Part shown: positions 44,391-56,587 of the stretch, piece after piece
Numbering within the stretch: position 1 is the first letter of the stretch
Layout: every line of letters starts with the position of its first letter
Source of the DNA: Corythucha ciliata
Lineage: Eukaryota > Arthropoda > Insecta > Hemiptera > Tingidae
Length of the DNA: 64,000 bases
Assembly (NCBI GenBank): GCA_038030265.1
Contig: CM075938.1
Location: 45,315,189 to 45,379,188 of the forward strand
Direction of reading: 5' to 3'
Notes under the pieces: generated by a model
The model's input: the letters and a program-made list of their open reading frames with translations, nothing else
Told to the model about the DNA's origin: nothing
Databases searched by the model: none
Translations under genes and position numbers: made by a program

Positions 44391-46241
44391 GACCAGTCAA
44401 TATAGACACAAAAATCGGGGTAAATCGCAAACATGCATGTAATTGATTTTTTTTTTTTGCGTGTTGTTAGGACCAATGAGAGCAGTTATTACTCAAGTTT
44501 GCAACCCTCAAAACCCCCTTGTGCTTAATTCATGGCACTCGAAAAACTAAGAAATTTCATCACTTTTTCTGTTTTTTTAAACAAAAATACCAGAAGAAAG
44601 AGTTTTTCGAGCATGACCGCAGTATACATTGTTGAAGCCAACTAAATTTGCTACAATTTAAGCCATGCCCGAGCATCCTAGGTCTGTTAGTTCAGGAAAT
44701 ACAGTCAATCAACAAAATACCTAATCTCGCCAAAAAGCGAGATTTTATTGGTAGGGTAATTTTTCAAGACACGTAGCACTCAAATACACGATGATTGGTA
44801 CTTGGGTGAACAAAATGAGATGGGTGATTGTACACCAAAAATGCAACAAAAAATTTCCTATGACCTAAGGTCAGATTTCCATTCCTAGTTCAGATAATCA
44901 ATTTGTTGATTTTTAGCACATCACGGGTTTTCGCAACAAAAACATCTGTAACATGGGAAGTAAGCGTCCTAGGTTAAATCCAACGACACCACTGAAAAGA
45001 GCACTCTTTTTTTTGTGTGAGCAAAGACATTTTGTCTAATGATAGCGAAAAATTCTTTGAGTGAACTGGGAAAAAATCAGGATGTTTTTAAAAATGTCAG
45101 TTTTCGACAACTGTTCAAAGCTAGACTACATTAGCCATGGTGCTCCCAGCACCTGGCAAGTTTTTCTAAAACTGTATGAAGTAACTAAGTTTAATACTGC
45201 ATGCTTATTTTACTCCTGCCCTTTGCAATTTATTGATAAAAATCCATTGTTATACCAAAAAATGAGGCAATTAGGCCCATTTTGAGTGCCTACAAGAAGA
45301 TCAAGAGCCATTCCCAAAACTTTTGTTTTTTTAGCTTAATTCACTTTTCCTATGCTAATCTATGAGGACAGACAAATAAAAGTGGAATAAGCTGGGAGCA
45401 CCATGGCTAATGTAGTCTAGCTTTGAACAGTTGTCAAAAACTGACATTTTTAAAAATATCCGGATATTTTTCCAGTTTACTCCAAGAATCTTTCGCTAAC
45501 TTTGGACAAAATGGCCTTACTCACACAGAAAAAAGTGTGCTCTTTTCATTGGTGTCGTTGGATTTAACCTAGGACGCATGCTTACCAAGTCACAGCTGTT
45601 TTTGTTGCGAAAACCAGTGATGTGCTGAAAAACGTGAAAAAATATATTATCCCGACTAGGGAGGGAAATTGGACCCTAGGTCACGAGACAATTTTGTTGC
45701 ATTTTGGATGTTTAATCACCCCTGTTATTTTGCTCAACCAAGTACCAGTCACCCTGTCCTATAGAATATCCACGCGAAAATAAATTTTAGGCAATAGCGT
45801 CAGATTCAAATTGAGCTACTGCCTAAGAATTATTATCGCGTGGATATTCTGTAGGACCATTATGTTTGAGTGCTACGGATCTTGAAAAATAACCCTATCA
45901 ATAAAATCTCGCTTTTGGCGATATTACATATTTCTTGATTGGCTGTATCTCCGAAAATAACAAACGTAGGACGCTCGGACTGGGCTTAAATTGTAGCGAA
46001 TTTAGTTGGCTTCAATAATGCATACTGTGGTCATGCTCGAAAAACGCTTTCTTCCGGTATTTTTGTTTAACAACCTCAAAAATTGATGGAATTTCGTGGT
46101 TTTTCGAGTGCCACGAGTTGAGCACAAGGTTTTGAAGGTTGCAAACTTGAGAATAAACTGCTCTCATTGGCCCTAACAATGTGCAAAAGAAAAAACAATT
46201 ACATGCATATTTGCGATGTTTGATGTTTATATTGACTGGCT
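44391..46241. mobile_element. 1.85-kb palindromic fold-back element
   Basis: Arms 44391-45150 and 45391-46241 are inverted repeats of about 760 and 850 bp. The outer ends are 'gaccagtcaatat' and 'atattgactgg'. The inner ends are 'ttagccatggtgctcccagc' and its complement. The spacer is about 240 bp. The arms are diverged by point changes and small indels, and the right arm is longer because of a nested ~100-bp element. No transposase or long frame is present. Confidence 0.9.
45755..45857. mobile_element. Nested ~100-bp MITE in the right arm of the palindrome
   Basis: Termini 'gtcctatagaatatccacgc' and 'gcgtggatattctgtaggac' are inverted. The block is absent from the corresponding site of the left arm (about 44790), which shows insertion after the palindrome formed. 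Confidence 0.85.
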
Positions 46242-46836
46242 TATTTGTTTTAACAGTAAACAAATTGATATTAAAATTCTATCCTACCTGTAATCAATAA
46301 AAGTATGAGGTGGAGGTTCATGTATGAGTTCCCCCGATAGGGAGCCGAGAAGGCCGAACTGCACCAAAACTTTGTATCTTGCAAATTAGCATATTATTGG
46401 CGATTGTAGCTCAGGGATACGATGTCTGGCGGCGTTTCAGAGAAACATTGAGTCCGTTACTCCATGTGATTTGTTGTTGTCGTTTGACAACAAACTACAA
46501 CAAAGTTTTCTTCAATGAGGAAGTTCATGTATCAAAAATGTTGGCCAGTGACACTTTTTTACTGTGAACTTCGGCTAAATTATCCAACGGTGACGAGGAG
46601 GCCTCGATATTGTACCTTTGGCATCACCGAATCAAGAAAACAAGACGGTTATGCGGGTGCGCAGTACACCCGTACAGAAACTTTCACTATCCGCTATTTG
46701 TAGGAGCAAGAAAACTCGAAAACACCGATTCAAAAACGTTTTCGATTATTTTGCTGAACCCGTGACGTATAATAAGCACTGAGACGAAACGGTGAGCTGG
46801 CGAGTACCAATAAAGAAATGATAAGGCGCTCGTGGG

Positions 46837-47264
46837 ATGTCTCTCAAGGGTGGATCCAGAGAAAACTGCTGTGTATTCGGTTGTTCTTCCCGTCGTAACC
46901 GAGACACAACAATGTCATTTCATTGTTTCCCAAAAATTGAGGGTTCAACGGTGTCAGTTATCATTAAGCCCAGTGTTTGGAGAAAGTCGACCGCCGAAAG
47001 GCTTGGGAGCTTGCTTGACGTTTGAGTATAAATGTATCAGAAACCATGTTCTCCTGTTCTCGTCACTTTAGGCCAACTGACTACTTTTTTCCCCATTATG
47101 TTACGGACGTTGACCACGAAAAAACACTTTATAAAAACACAAAACTTGTTCAACCATTCACTAAAAATAACATATGTGGGGAGTACCGGTTTCAATATCT
47201 CACGACACTAGCGCTGCTAGTGATAGCTACAATCGCCAATATCAAAATTGTACGTCTATTTTAA
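46837..47264 (+). pseudogene. THAP zinc-finger domain, frame broken
   Basis: THAP domains are C2CH DNA-binding modules found in regulators and in P-element-type transposases. The frame from 46837 reads MSLKGGSRENCCVFGCSSRR and then MSFHCFPK, matching the N-terminal half (Cys pair plus F-H-x-FP). It ends at a TGA at 47023-47025. An adjacent frame then gives SETMFSCSRHFRPTDYF, the Cys-x2-His half with the HF-x3-D/Y signature. The halves need one frameshift or a tiny intron. No transposase catalytic region follows. It is a transposon or gene fragment. Confidence 0.65.
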
Positions 47265-48060
47265 TCAAATTGTTTCAGATGATAATTTAATTAACGTAGA
47301 TTGCGATTTTCAGAAGAATAGAGGAGGTGGTGGCGAAGGACGGTAAGAATGGAGGGGAATGCCCTTCCTGACCAATAGGAAATTTTAAAGAAAGATAGAA
47401 CCAATAGGATCACTTAAAATGTTGCACGAGATGGTTGTACTAGTCGTGGGTGGGGGGATCCAAGGGATATCGGAAAGTGTAGGGCTCCGTTCTGGTCTCT
47501 CTCTCTTTGGACGGACCGGCGGAAGGACCTTCCCTATTGGCATTGGAAATGGTGTTTCCATTTTTTTTTTCAGGACAAATCAAATTTGGATTTTTTGACG
47601 CTCGGATTTCAATTCGAAGGAATTTCAAAGACTAAGAAAAACCCTTAAAAAAGGGTATTTCTTTAAAAATTAAATTTTGACAAAAAAAAAAAGGAACGTC
47701 GTCTCCGCCGTTTTCATTCAACTCGCTCAAAGGAGAAGAGCGAAAGCCTAATAAAATTTAACTGTAAGTTCTCCTTTTTTTCATTTATTTGATACACGAA
47801 TTTGCACAACCAACCCGATACGAACCCTGTTTTATAAAGAAATTATTAATAAAATCATAAGGATAAAAAATGTAAATCGATTGTAATAAATAAATAAAAA
47901 AAAAAAAAAAAAAACGTTAATGCAACCATATCCAGGCTAAAACAATTCTCATAACGAAAGGAAACCCTCGCAAGTAACCGGACCATGGTGCATAGGGTCA
48001 TTTTGGTTCCAAATGTGACCAAGAATCACCCTTTTCATTTATGCCAGACTTTTCCGCCAC
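47265..48060. other. No gene recognised
   Basis: AT-rich sequence with A runs near 47680 and 47890. Nothing assignable is seen. Confidence 0.35.
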
Positions 48061-48064
48061 ACCC

Positions 48065-48450
48065 TGTGTATAGCGTTTTTTCTTATCTATAGCCAAGAAA
48101 TTGCCTGCAGAAAACGAGAATTGGCATTTTCTCGACTATTGCGAGAATTCGCGTTTTTCTCAAGTTAATAAGTCATGAAATAGCGATTTTTCTTCATTTC
48201 AGCCACTGACTCGCCCCTAGAACAGCGTATTAGCGTTTTTTCTCAATTTTATGTTCCCATTCACTTTGTAATCGAAAAGCCACAAATTAGCGATTTTTAA
48301 AAATAAAGTTTAGACACGAATTATAGGCGAAATCAATTTCAGCTAGAGCGAGTTTTCTCAATTACAGCCGTAAATTAGCGCTTTATCAATTTTATCAGCA
48401 GATTTGGGTTTTTATTTGTATTTGAGCCGTGAATTAACGCTTTATTTATC
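48065..48450. repeat. ~29 bp satellite-like array (orientation 2)
   Basis: Units such as 'ttttctcaattttatg' and 'gccacaaattagcgattttt'. It ends near a partial relative of the 1360-1499 fold-back ('gcattaatgcagaatttgtg', about 48472). From 48500 to 49330 there is no gene. Confidence 0.7.
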
Positions 48451-49330
48451 ACAATAAGCCGCCGCATTAATGCAGAATTTGTGCAAAATGGGTAACGCTA
48501 AAAATAAAACGGTTACTAAGGCGCAGGAGTTTCAAAGCCAAGCTTAACTGAGACAGGTCTAGTTGGTTCGGTCACCGACCTCTCTGTAATGTTTACAAAA
48601 TGTTTATTTAAATCGCTAGCATTATAATTTAAAGGGCTGAGCGTCAGCTTTATTATTTTTGTTTGAGAAGCTCCTTTTAATAAAAGATTAAAATTCCGAA
48701 TAACCTCAAGCCCTTTTAGTTATACTTTTCTATAGAAAGCTTATTAGCCAGACAGTATCGTTAAAGCATACCATAGCTACCCTACCGACTGGACCAATTT
48801 TTCTGAACGGCTTCCATGACGCAACAATCGGCTAAAAACTATACGTGGCGCTTCGCTGAACACTAAACTGGCAATTTAATTAACGCATAACCTGTTTTCG
48901 TCCTTCAATGTCGATCATTTTTGCTTACCTCAAAAGTATAAGGATGACGCGCTTGCTCAATAAAGTGGGCCGTGTGCCTAAACGGCTGCATGTTGAATGC
49001 TATGAAATATCGGCAACTTTTTAAACAAAACGCAAAAAATAAAAGTGGATAGGACCCAGAAAAATTAAGTAGAAGCCCGGAAATCACGAGCACATCTCCG
49101 CGGAATACAATAATAACTTAACTACATCATTGAACTATTTTTTTTAATAATCAGTATTTTCAACAGAGCTTTGAGAATATTACGCCTTTGTTCTCGAATT
49201 CCCAGCGTTTTCATTATTATTGGACGGACCGTAACTTTTCTTTTCATAATCATTATAAGGTGATGGAAGGGGTACATAGTTTTAAAGAAAGGATACCGAG
49301 ATGCGCACCCATTACACCGACAAACTATAT

Positions 49331-51588
49331 TTAATCGTTCAGTTTTAGCATTTTAAAATCGTTCGCGTTGACAATTCTGTACTGGTAATTTTTGTACGTT
49401 TTTCTGTTTACTCGAAAATTCCTTCGAACCGACTGATCAATATTATTGATGACGGGCGGCAACGGTTCGGTGTTTCCTGTTTGTGGCAAAACAATTAAAA
49501 AAGCTGCAGAATGTCTGATGTGAGAGAAAGATCGGACGATAGTAGCCGAACATGTCCATTATTTTCACTCGTTGCTGTGGAGGGGAAGTGATAAAAAAAA
49601 ATTTAGGCGGAGCTTACCAATTTTAGCGATGTCATCGTAATAGTCACCGGGGTTGACCGCTAAACGATGAAAGTATTTATCTTCGATGCCGGCCTCCCTC
49701 GCCTTCGTTAATTCTTTCCGCGTATCCTCTAACATGACTTTCGTACTCGGCAATTGTGCTTTACCGTAGAGTATATTCAAGAAACACCGAACCTATACAA
49801 ATTATCGAGCGTTACAAGATTGCGATACTTATCAGTGACTTTGCCGGTAAACTCACTTGAACGTCAAACATGGGAAAAGGACACACAAAGAAAGGGATTC
49901 CCACGATACAGAGCGTCGGATTGGCGACGCAAATAAGATGTTTGTACAGACCGTCGACTCGTTTGTCGATCACTTTTACTCCACAGTCGTCCGACAAAAA
50001 TGGGAAATCGTATTTGTATCCTGAAAGGCAGAATTTATCACACTTCCAAATTATGTATAAATGGAGGATGTGGGCGAGAACATTGCCTATTCACCCGAGC
50101 AGTAGAGAATCGCATCCGCTTCGTCCGAGGTGCCGTCTTCGAATGTAATTTTCTTGTCATCAATTTTGACGATTTTTAGTCTTTCGTTGACGTTCGGTGG
50201 GTAGGGGTTGGAGTGAGCAAACTTTTTATGGGGACGCCGACTAACGAGCACCTTGATGAACACACAAAGGGAAAGGGTATACACGTTATTCGGGCAATTG
50301 CCGAATTCGCCCATTGCCCGAAAAATTTACCCACAACGCGTTATTGGTAGTGCGAAATACTCACAACGCGTCGTGGGTAATTTTATTCGCCCAATGGACG
50401 GAATGAAATACTCATAACGCGTTCTGGGTAACTCGTTTTACTCAATAACCGAAATAAAGGTTAGGTTAGTCTATTTCGCGGCGTGGGTCTTCCTATTTTA
50501 CCCACAACGCGTTCTGGCTACTTCGATTTACCCGCAACGCGTTCTGCGCATTTCGAATTACTCACAAATCAGAGTCAGATGATGTGTCTCAACTCCCATT
50601 ACAGCGTTACACCACCTGCACTCCTCTCCTCTCCCCACATTTGGGAATCTCCCACATCTGCAAAGCTCGGAAGCCCGAACTTGCGATTGAAACGGATGAA
50701 TTAGAACAAAATTTACTACCTGGGATGCAACCCGAGCGATTTCCCCGGCCAAATCAAAGCCCGATGGTCCTTCTCCTACGACAACGACACGGAGTCCGAA
50801 GAAAGGATCAGAAGTTCTGTAGTCGTGACTGTGAAGAGTAAGCCCCTGGAAGTTATCGGCGCCGTCTAGTTGAGGAATAAAAGGCGTGCTGTAATGCCTG
50901 TAATTTAGTGCAGTGCGGTATGAGTGCTGAACAACAGTATTAGAATGTGTATAGCATCGATGCTAACCCGTTACAAACCATAACGGCGTCGAACTCGTAT
51001 TCAGCATCCACTTTATTTATCAAATTCGTTACTGTCACGTACCATTTTGAATCAACTATCCTGACCTTTTTCACATGATGGTTGAACTAATGACACAAAC
51101 AATACATATTTATATCACCATCTTCCTTGAAAGCGTTATGAATAACGATTTACTTTTATAAATTTGAGTACTTCGAAATATTTCGCGTACAAATTTAAGT
51201 AGGACAAAACGTCATTCCATTTCAAAAATGATTCATCCGATCCGGTTACGATAGGGAAATCAGGCAAGCCCATCGCCTCCTTTGGAAGATTAGTTCTGCG
51301 TGTGTCCGGATTGTGGTTACACGCATTAATATAGACTCTTATACATTTTGTTGTCCAACTATACGGACGCACACATTTTTGACCTTTCAACTTACGTAAG
51401 GCTTTTATACATGCTCGAATGAATCGGTAGACCGTGGTCGTCCAACCCTGTTGAGTCCGTGTAAACCCACGTTCCGCCGATTTTGTCGTTTGCTCGAAAG
51501 CGACGCAGTCGAAATTGTAGGGTTTGCGGGTGGCGTGGCGTAACGCCACCAGTCCAGCGGCTCCGGCTCCAATAATGCACACTTTCAT
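49331..51588 (-). CDS. Flavin-containing monooxygenase, eight exons, one-base deletion in exon 1
   Basis: FMOs use FAD, NADPH and O2 to oxygenate soft nucleophiles such as amines and sulfides, usually at the ER. Exons in transcript order are 51396-51588, 51154-51295, 50968-51086, 50720-50897, 50095-50251, 49857-50020, 49618-49792 and 49331-49476. Exons 2-8 agree in phase. Exon 1 is one base short. Visible blocks are MKVCIIGAGAAGLVALRHA (FAD GxGxxG), IGGTWVY, HSSMYKSL, TNLPKEAMGLPDFP, FDAVMVCNG, FQGLTLHSHDY (the FxGxxxHxxxY FMO signature), VVVVGEGPSGFDLAGEIA (NADPH site), DGTSDEADAILYCSG, LPSTKVM and a C-terminus at KMLKLND. With the lost base restored the length would be 424 residues, normal for arthropod FMOs. 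The frame changes near 51488, between FEQ and NDKIGGTW. This is either a recent null or a sequence error, since everything else is intact. Confidence 0.93.
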
Positions 51589-51599
51589 TTCTAAAGAGT

Positions 51600-53340
51600 T
51601 GAGGTTTTTTTCTTTTTTAAACAAAAATCTTGGCAGTCTGAAGGTACAATAATTTCAAAAATCTTTCTTTTTCTGTGACACGATTTTTCCCAATTTTTTA
51701 TCGATCTTGTTAAATATAATTAAAATTGTAACGGGAGTCTGCCTCCCTTTGGTTCCGCTAGGGAGAACGAGGACCTCTATACTCCCAACATTAACGAGTT
51801 TGTTCAATTTATTTATTTATTTAATTTTTTGTTTTTGTTCCTTCCCTTTCGACAGAATCCTATCTTTTAAACAAAACTGTACTTTGGCACCGACCGTGGT
51901 AGAGTGAGCCAAACCGTTTTATTTTATTTAGTTTGCTCCTCGACGGGTTTGGAAACATTTCCGTACATTAATTCCCACCTTGTGATTCTCGAAATTTCCA
52001 AGAAAAATCATTCGAATCATTCGAAATTTCATTTGAGGCGTTTATCGTCGCTCGTCTTTTCCGCGAGAACCCACTTTTCTGTTGGGGAATTCTTTTTGCG
52101 GGGCTCAACCAATTCGATTGAAGTGATCGTTAATCGCCCCAATCTCGCTACCGTTCGAATACCCGTCGGATTTGAGGAAGCTCATCTCGAAGCGGCCCTA
52201 GCCTCCCGAGGCCGCTTTTCAATTTTTATACTTACCCGGAGCACCGGTAAATGATTTTATTTCCCTCGTTTTAAGCGTTCCCCTTTTCCATTTTTAACGC
52301 TGGCAAATTCTCGTCGCCTCTGTAGGGTTTTTGTATCGCCTACGAACATTCTACCGTTTCTACCCGGCCACAAGGCTACCTACTAATCGTTTCGCCAATT
52401 GGGAGTGGCCCTACGATTTATCCCGACTCGATTTCTAACGCGGCGTCTACCAGAGCCGAACAAATTGCGTCTCACCCATCGTAGGCATCGGGACCACAGG
52501 CCAGAAGTTTTGTTTTGTTTTGTTTTTTTGTTGAATTGGTTCTTCCCCCCCCCTCTACCACCGGCCAGACGTTTTTTTTTTGTTTTTGTTGTTTTTTTTT
52601 TTTGTTGAATTGATTCTCCCCCCCCCCCTATACCACAGAACTTTATAATTTATCCCGAGATTTCGGAAGTTCCCAGCTTCCCAAAGGTGTCCCCCTCCAC
52701 CCATTCCCATTCAGTCCTGGAGCGGAAGCTTTAAGTTGTTCGTTGTTATTTTTTTATCATCCTTGGGACTCACGTTCCCCGAGTATACGTTTTTTTTTAT
52801 TCCCCCCCCCCCTTTCTATTTCGGGCTACATCCAGTGAAGATTTGCCACGTAATATCTTACTGTATAAAGTTAGTTTATCTTTATTTTACGTTTATCCCT
52901 GCTGTAGCTAATAAAGTGTAACTCATTTTCTTTTTTGTGAAGTTGACCTTAATCTTCCTCTGGTTCACCCAAACCTGACCCACATCCCACTACATAATAT
53001 TATTTGTTAAATATCAACTGGAAACGAATGGTAAGGGGGAAGCGTAGTATTCCGACACTAATGATAATTTTCTTTGTACACAAAAAAGATAGTATAATCT
53101 GTATAGTTACATAATTAGTGCCTTTTACTGGCGATGACTTCCGATGAGCATCCATATTGCAGGCTGGCTCTTTTTAGACTCTTCGAGTAGGCAGAGGCGA
53201 TTCAATAACTTAAGTTATTAAATGAATCATAAATAATAGTTTTAGATAGTAATAATGAAAAGGAGGCTTACTAACATCAAGTTCGATGCATTAAAGTCCC
53301 ATGAGGCTAATAAACACCATCGTTCTTCGTCAATCAACGA
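51600..53340. other. No gene recognised; poly-pyrimidine and C-run-rich
   Basis: Upstream of the FMO. A local tandem duplication of about 75 bp lies at 52540-52640 ('tttgttgaattggttcttcc' then 'tttgttgaattgattctccc'), with T and C runs at 52545, 52617 and 52802. Reading frames such as 51904-52254 have no recognisable motif. Confidence 0.35.
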
Positions 53341-53344
53341 ACGT

Positions 53345-53470
53345 GTTGTAAGGTGGAGTACATTTTGTTTTTATTTGTGCTGATGAGGGAGTGGGGATCG
53401 CTCCGAAATTCGCATCCATTTTAAAAAATGAACATCATGGTTGAGCGTTCAATAATTTCTCTTTTAATTA
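53345..53470. repeat. Second copy of the 26.2-26.4 kb MITE family (right part)
   Basis: 'tgctgatgagggagtggggat' and 'gttcaataatttctcttttaa' match 26318-26400 with substitutions. The left inverted end is not clear. From 53470 to 54300 nothing is assignable. Confidence 0.7.
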
Positions 53471-54299
53471 CTACATTTATGTAGTTGCAGAATCTCGAAA
53501 TGATTGTACTCAAAAATTGAAAATACAGCCATGAACACAGCAAAAAGGCCTTCAAAGGTCCACCCCCCTTTCACACCTCCACGTTCAAACACATTGAGCT
53601 GGGAATCCCTGCATGAAACTCAGTGTTCTAGATGTGGATATAGTCGGAGAATCACCACCTAAAAAACCACGAACGACCGCTAACGTTTGATACTCAGATA
53701 AATCATTTCCAATATTATGGTTATGGTGTGGATAGGTATCTTTTTAAAGCCTCAAAAGGACAAATATGTACTTATAAAGAGAACTAAAGAAAGATTAATA
53801 AACCTACGTTTGTAGGCAAAGGGTGTGCGAGAAAGCCAAGTAGACAACTCACCTACTTGATTGGTCCTTCTCGTCCTGCCCAATGAAGTTAGTATTTTAT
53901 TAATCAGGCAATAGTAGCGGTAGCGATCAAGTTCAAAACTAATCCACAACACTGCTGTTATAACGAGGAAATCAATATCATAGAAGATAAAATAAAACAA
54001 CAAATCAGTAGATACACTCATATGCACGTTAAAAGCTCATCGCTCAGGCGCGGATCCAGAGTTCTGTTCAATGGGTGGAGCATAAAATAAACCCCCCTCT
54101 ACCACAAGCAGCAAAGGAAAACTCAGCTTTTCCTATTCTTCTTTAACAACAGTGACTATTACTCGGATTTCGTAATAATAATAATTTTATTGCATGACGA
54201 TTGGGTTTACAATCGTCAGAAAACATATCCTAACTAGTCAGAAACATACGATCAAACACAATTGCCCTTTGTGACTACACTAGAAGAAACTTTAAAGCT

Positions 54300-54690
54300 G
54301 TAGCTAAAAGGGAAAAATCACCAATTCGCGGCCAAAATTGTGAAAATCCTTCATTGTTCGAGGATAAAATTTAAAAAAAGCGCGAATTCACAGCTGAAAT
54401 ATTCGCAAAATTGCAAGTTGTGGGTCTAAATGTTTCAAAATTGAAAGTTTTGTTGTTTTTGTTGTTGTTGTTGTTGTTTTTTTTTTATTTATCGGGATTG
54501 CAAGTTTCAGGTCTTTACTCACGCGAAATTGCAAGTTTCTGGGCTTCTTTTTAGTGTTTATGGAACTTGATATAACCACTCACCGCCCAAAACCTGGCAT
54601 TAGCCGCAAAATTGCAACATTGTGAGCTAAATAACCGCGATTGAAAGCTTTCTGGCTGAATATTCAAATTTTTTTTTGTTGGCTATTTTT
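54300..54690. repeat. Mixed short array: one ~29 bp unit type plus 'gaaattgcaagtttc' units
   Basis: 54310-54390 holds orientation-1 units ('ccaattcgcggccaaaattg'). 54390-54690 holds 'gcaaaattgcaagttgtggg' units interrupted by a gtt microsatellite (about 54450-54480). This is the one place where the two array families adjoin directly. Confidence 0.65.
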
Positions 54691-55035
54691 GCCTAACCCA
54701 CGCATCTACCAAGAGCTTAAGTGGGCGTTTTTCAGGTCTGTAAACATTGTTAATCTTAGTTTTCGTTTTTTGTTAATAAATATACCTATACCTATTTAAA
54801 TTATAGTTTTAACCGACCAAGATAATTAAATTCTTCTTTTTTTTTTAATTGTTAGTAGAATCGCTTGAACTACGAGGGTTAGTGGTTAAATAATGCATAA
54901 GTCTGTAGCCGTAGGAGCCTACATCGTCTGTCTTCCCTCGTTGAGGTTCGTCAAAATTGGACTGGTTTCGGCTGTTCGCCATCTTCACACTCTGACATCT
55001 GGCCACTGTGGCACAGCGCTCTCAGACTCGTGTAG

Positions 55036-55240
55036 TGTTGGATTTTATTGCTTCACAGTAGCAAATGTTACGCTCCCTTCAGTCAGAACTTTAAGAGATC
55101 CCTCCAACTTCTTATATAAAAAGTGTGATTGCTATCGTGCTTTTATGAAACATGTTGTTCCCAAGTTCACACAGTTTTTCCTTCTTTAAATAATACAGTT
55201 TTGATAAAATTTTCCTAGCTTTTTATGCGCATCTGCAACA
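55036..55240 (+). repeat. 5' LTR of the copia element
   Basis: 205 bp, from 'tgttggattttattgc' to 'gcgcatctgcaaca'. It contains a TATA-like 'cttatataaaaag' near 55110. The 3' LTR lacks a segment of about 40 bp that includes this motif. Confidence 0.92.
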
Positions 55241-55398
55241 GGTTAAGTGCCCGCGTATGACATTTCAGTAAAAAAAAGTACTGCAAGTTTTTCGTGAGTG
55301 CGTAATTATAGTTTACGGTTCCCCGCATCTTCTCAAGCTGGACACTCGTTCGTAAGTTGTTAGTTTATCTATAATAAACTTCTAAAATCTCGACAAGC

Positions 55399-56150
55399 AT
55401 GTCTAACTTAACTCAAATAGAGAAGCTAGTGGGCCGCGAAAACTTTAATTCGTGGAAATTTGCTATACTTACAAGCAGTGCTCGAAGTAAAGGACTTGTG
55501 GGACGCCGTAGAGGGTACGATTGACGATCCTAAGAAGGACAGGAAAGCTCGTTCTGAGATTATCCTCGCTGTGGATAAAGTAATTTATCCCCATATCATG
55601 AAGACTACGACGGCGAAAGAATGCTGGGAAGCACTAAACCGCGCATTTGAAGACTCGGGGCTAACTATTAGACGTATCTCGTTACTACAATCGTTGCTCG
55701 TCAAGCTCAACGATTTCCCCAACGTCGAGGAGTATTGTAACCACATTCTTACGACCGCTCAGAAACTTAATGAAATTAAGTTTGACGTCAGTGACGAGTG
55801 GATCGGTTCCCTGCTCCTAGCTGGTCTCCCCGAAGAGTACCGACCTATGATCATGTGACTTGAGAGCTCCGGCACCAAAATTACATCTGACTCTGTAAAG
55901 GTCAAGCTCCTTCAAGAAATCGGTCATCATGACAAAAATACGGGTCAATCGACTAGTGATAACGCTTTCTACTTCAAGCCAAATCACAGGATTAACAAGC
56001 CAAAGTGTGACAAGTGCCATCGATTAGGCCATTATGCCTCACATTGTCGCGACAGACAGTGTAATCGTCATCAGTCTGAACAAAATCAGTCAGCTGCCGA
56101 CCATCGATACAAAAACAAGAAAAAAGCGTTCTTCGCTTGTGGTTTTACTG
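55399..56150 (+). pseudogene. Copia gag (nucleocapsid) region
   Basis: Starts MSNLTQIEKLVGRENFNSW. The frame shifts near 55465 and continues with AVLEVKDLWDAVEG and LLAGLPEEYRPMIM up to a TGA at 55856. The same frame then reaches the zinc knuckle CDKCHRLGHYASHC (about 56008-56050). The protein would package element RNA if intact. Confidence 0.85.
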
Positions 56151-56152
56151 CC

Positions 56153-56587
56153 ATGACTAGAGGATCAACGAAATCCTGGTTTTTGGATTCCGCCGCCTCG
56201 TCACATATCACTAATGATATGATTCTCGGTGTTGACAATCAAAATCTGACTGCTACTTCTACAGGCACAGTGAATTTTTCGGTAACTGCTTCGGACCCAC
56301 TCGACTCAACCGACATTGAGGTCAATAATGTCCTTTACGCACCAAATGCTGCCGCCAACCTCCTGTCTGTGAGTCGCATCGTCAAGAAAGGCAACACAGT
56401 CGTCTTCAATAAAGATGGTGGTCACATTTACGACGAAAATGGTCAAATATTCGCTACAGCTCACGAGATCAACGGTATTTATCGAATGAATGTTCCAATG
56501 AAGACAGCATTCTTCTCCCGCGATAATGACGCCCTCTGTCACCGCCGCTTAAAGGTCACCTCAATGCCAAAGGAATCGCCATCCTAA
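56153..56587 (+). pseudogene. Copia protease region
   Basis: SWFLDSAASSHITND contains the catalytic Asp. The Gly of the common DSGA motif is Ala here. VLYAPNAAANLLSVSRI follows, typical of the copia gag-protease junction. The frame is lost at about 56552, within the HRRL start of the pre-integrase block. Confidence 0.85.

Noticed and set aside
54893..55189. 98-codon frame overlapping the copia 5' LTR
   Set aside because: Runs from unique DNA into the LTR across the target duplication, so its continuity is accidental.
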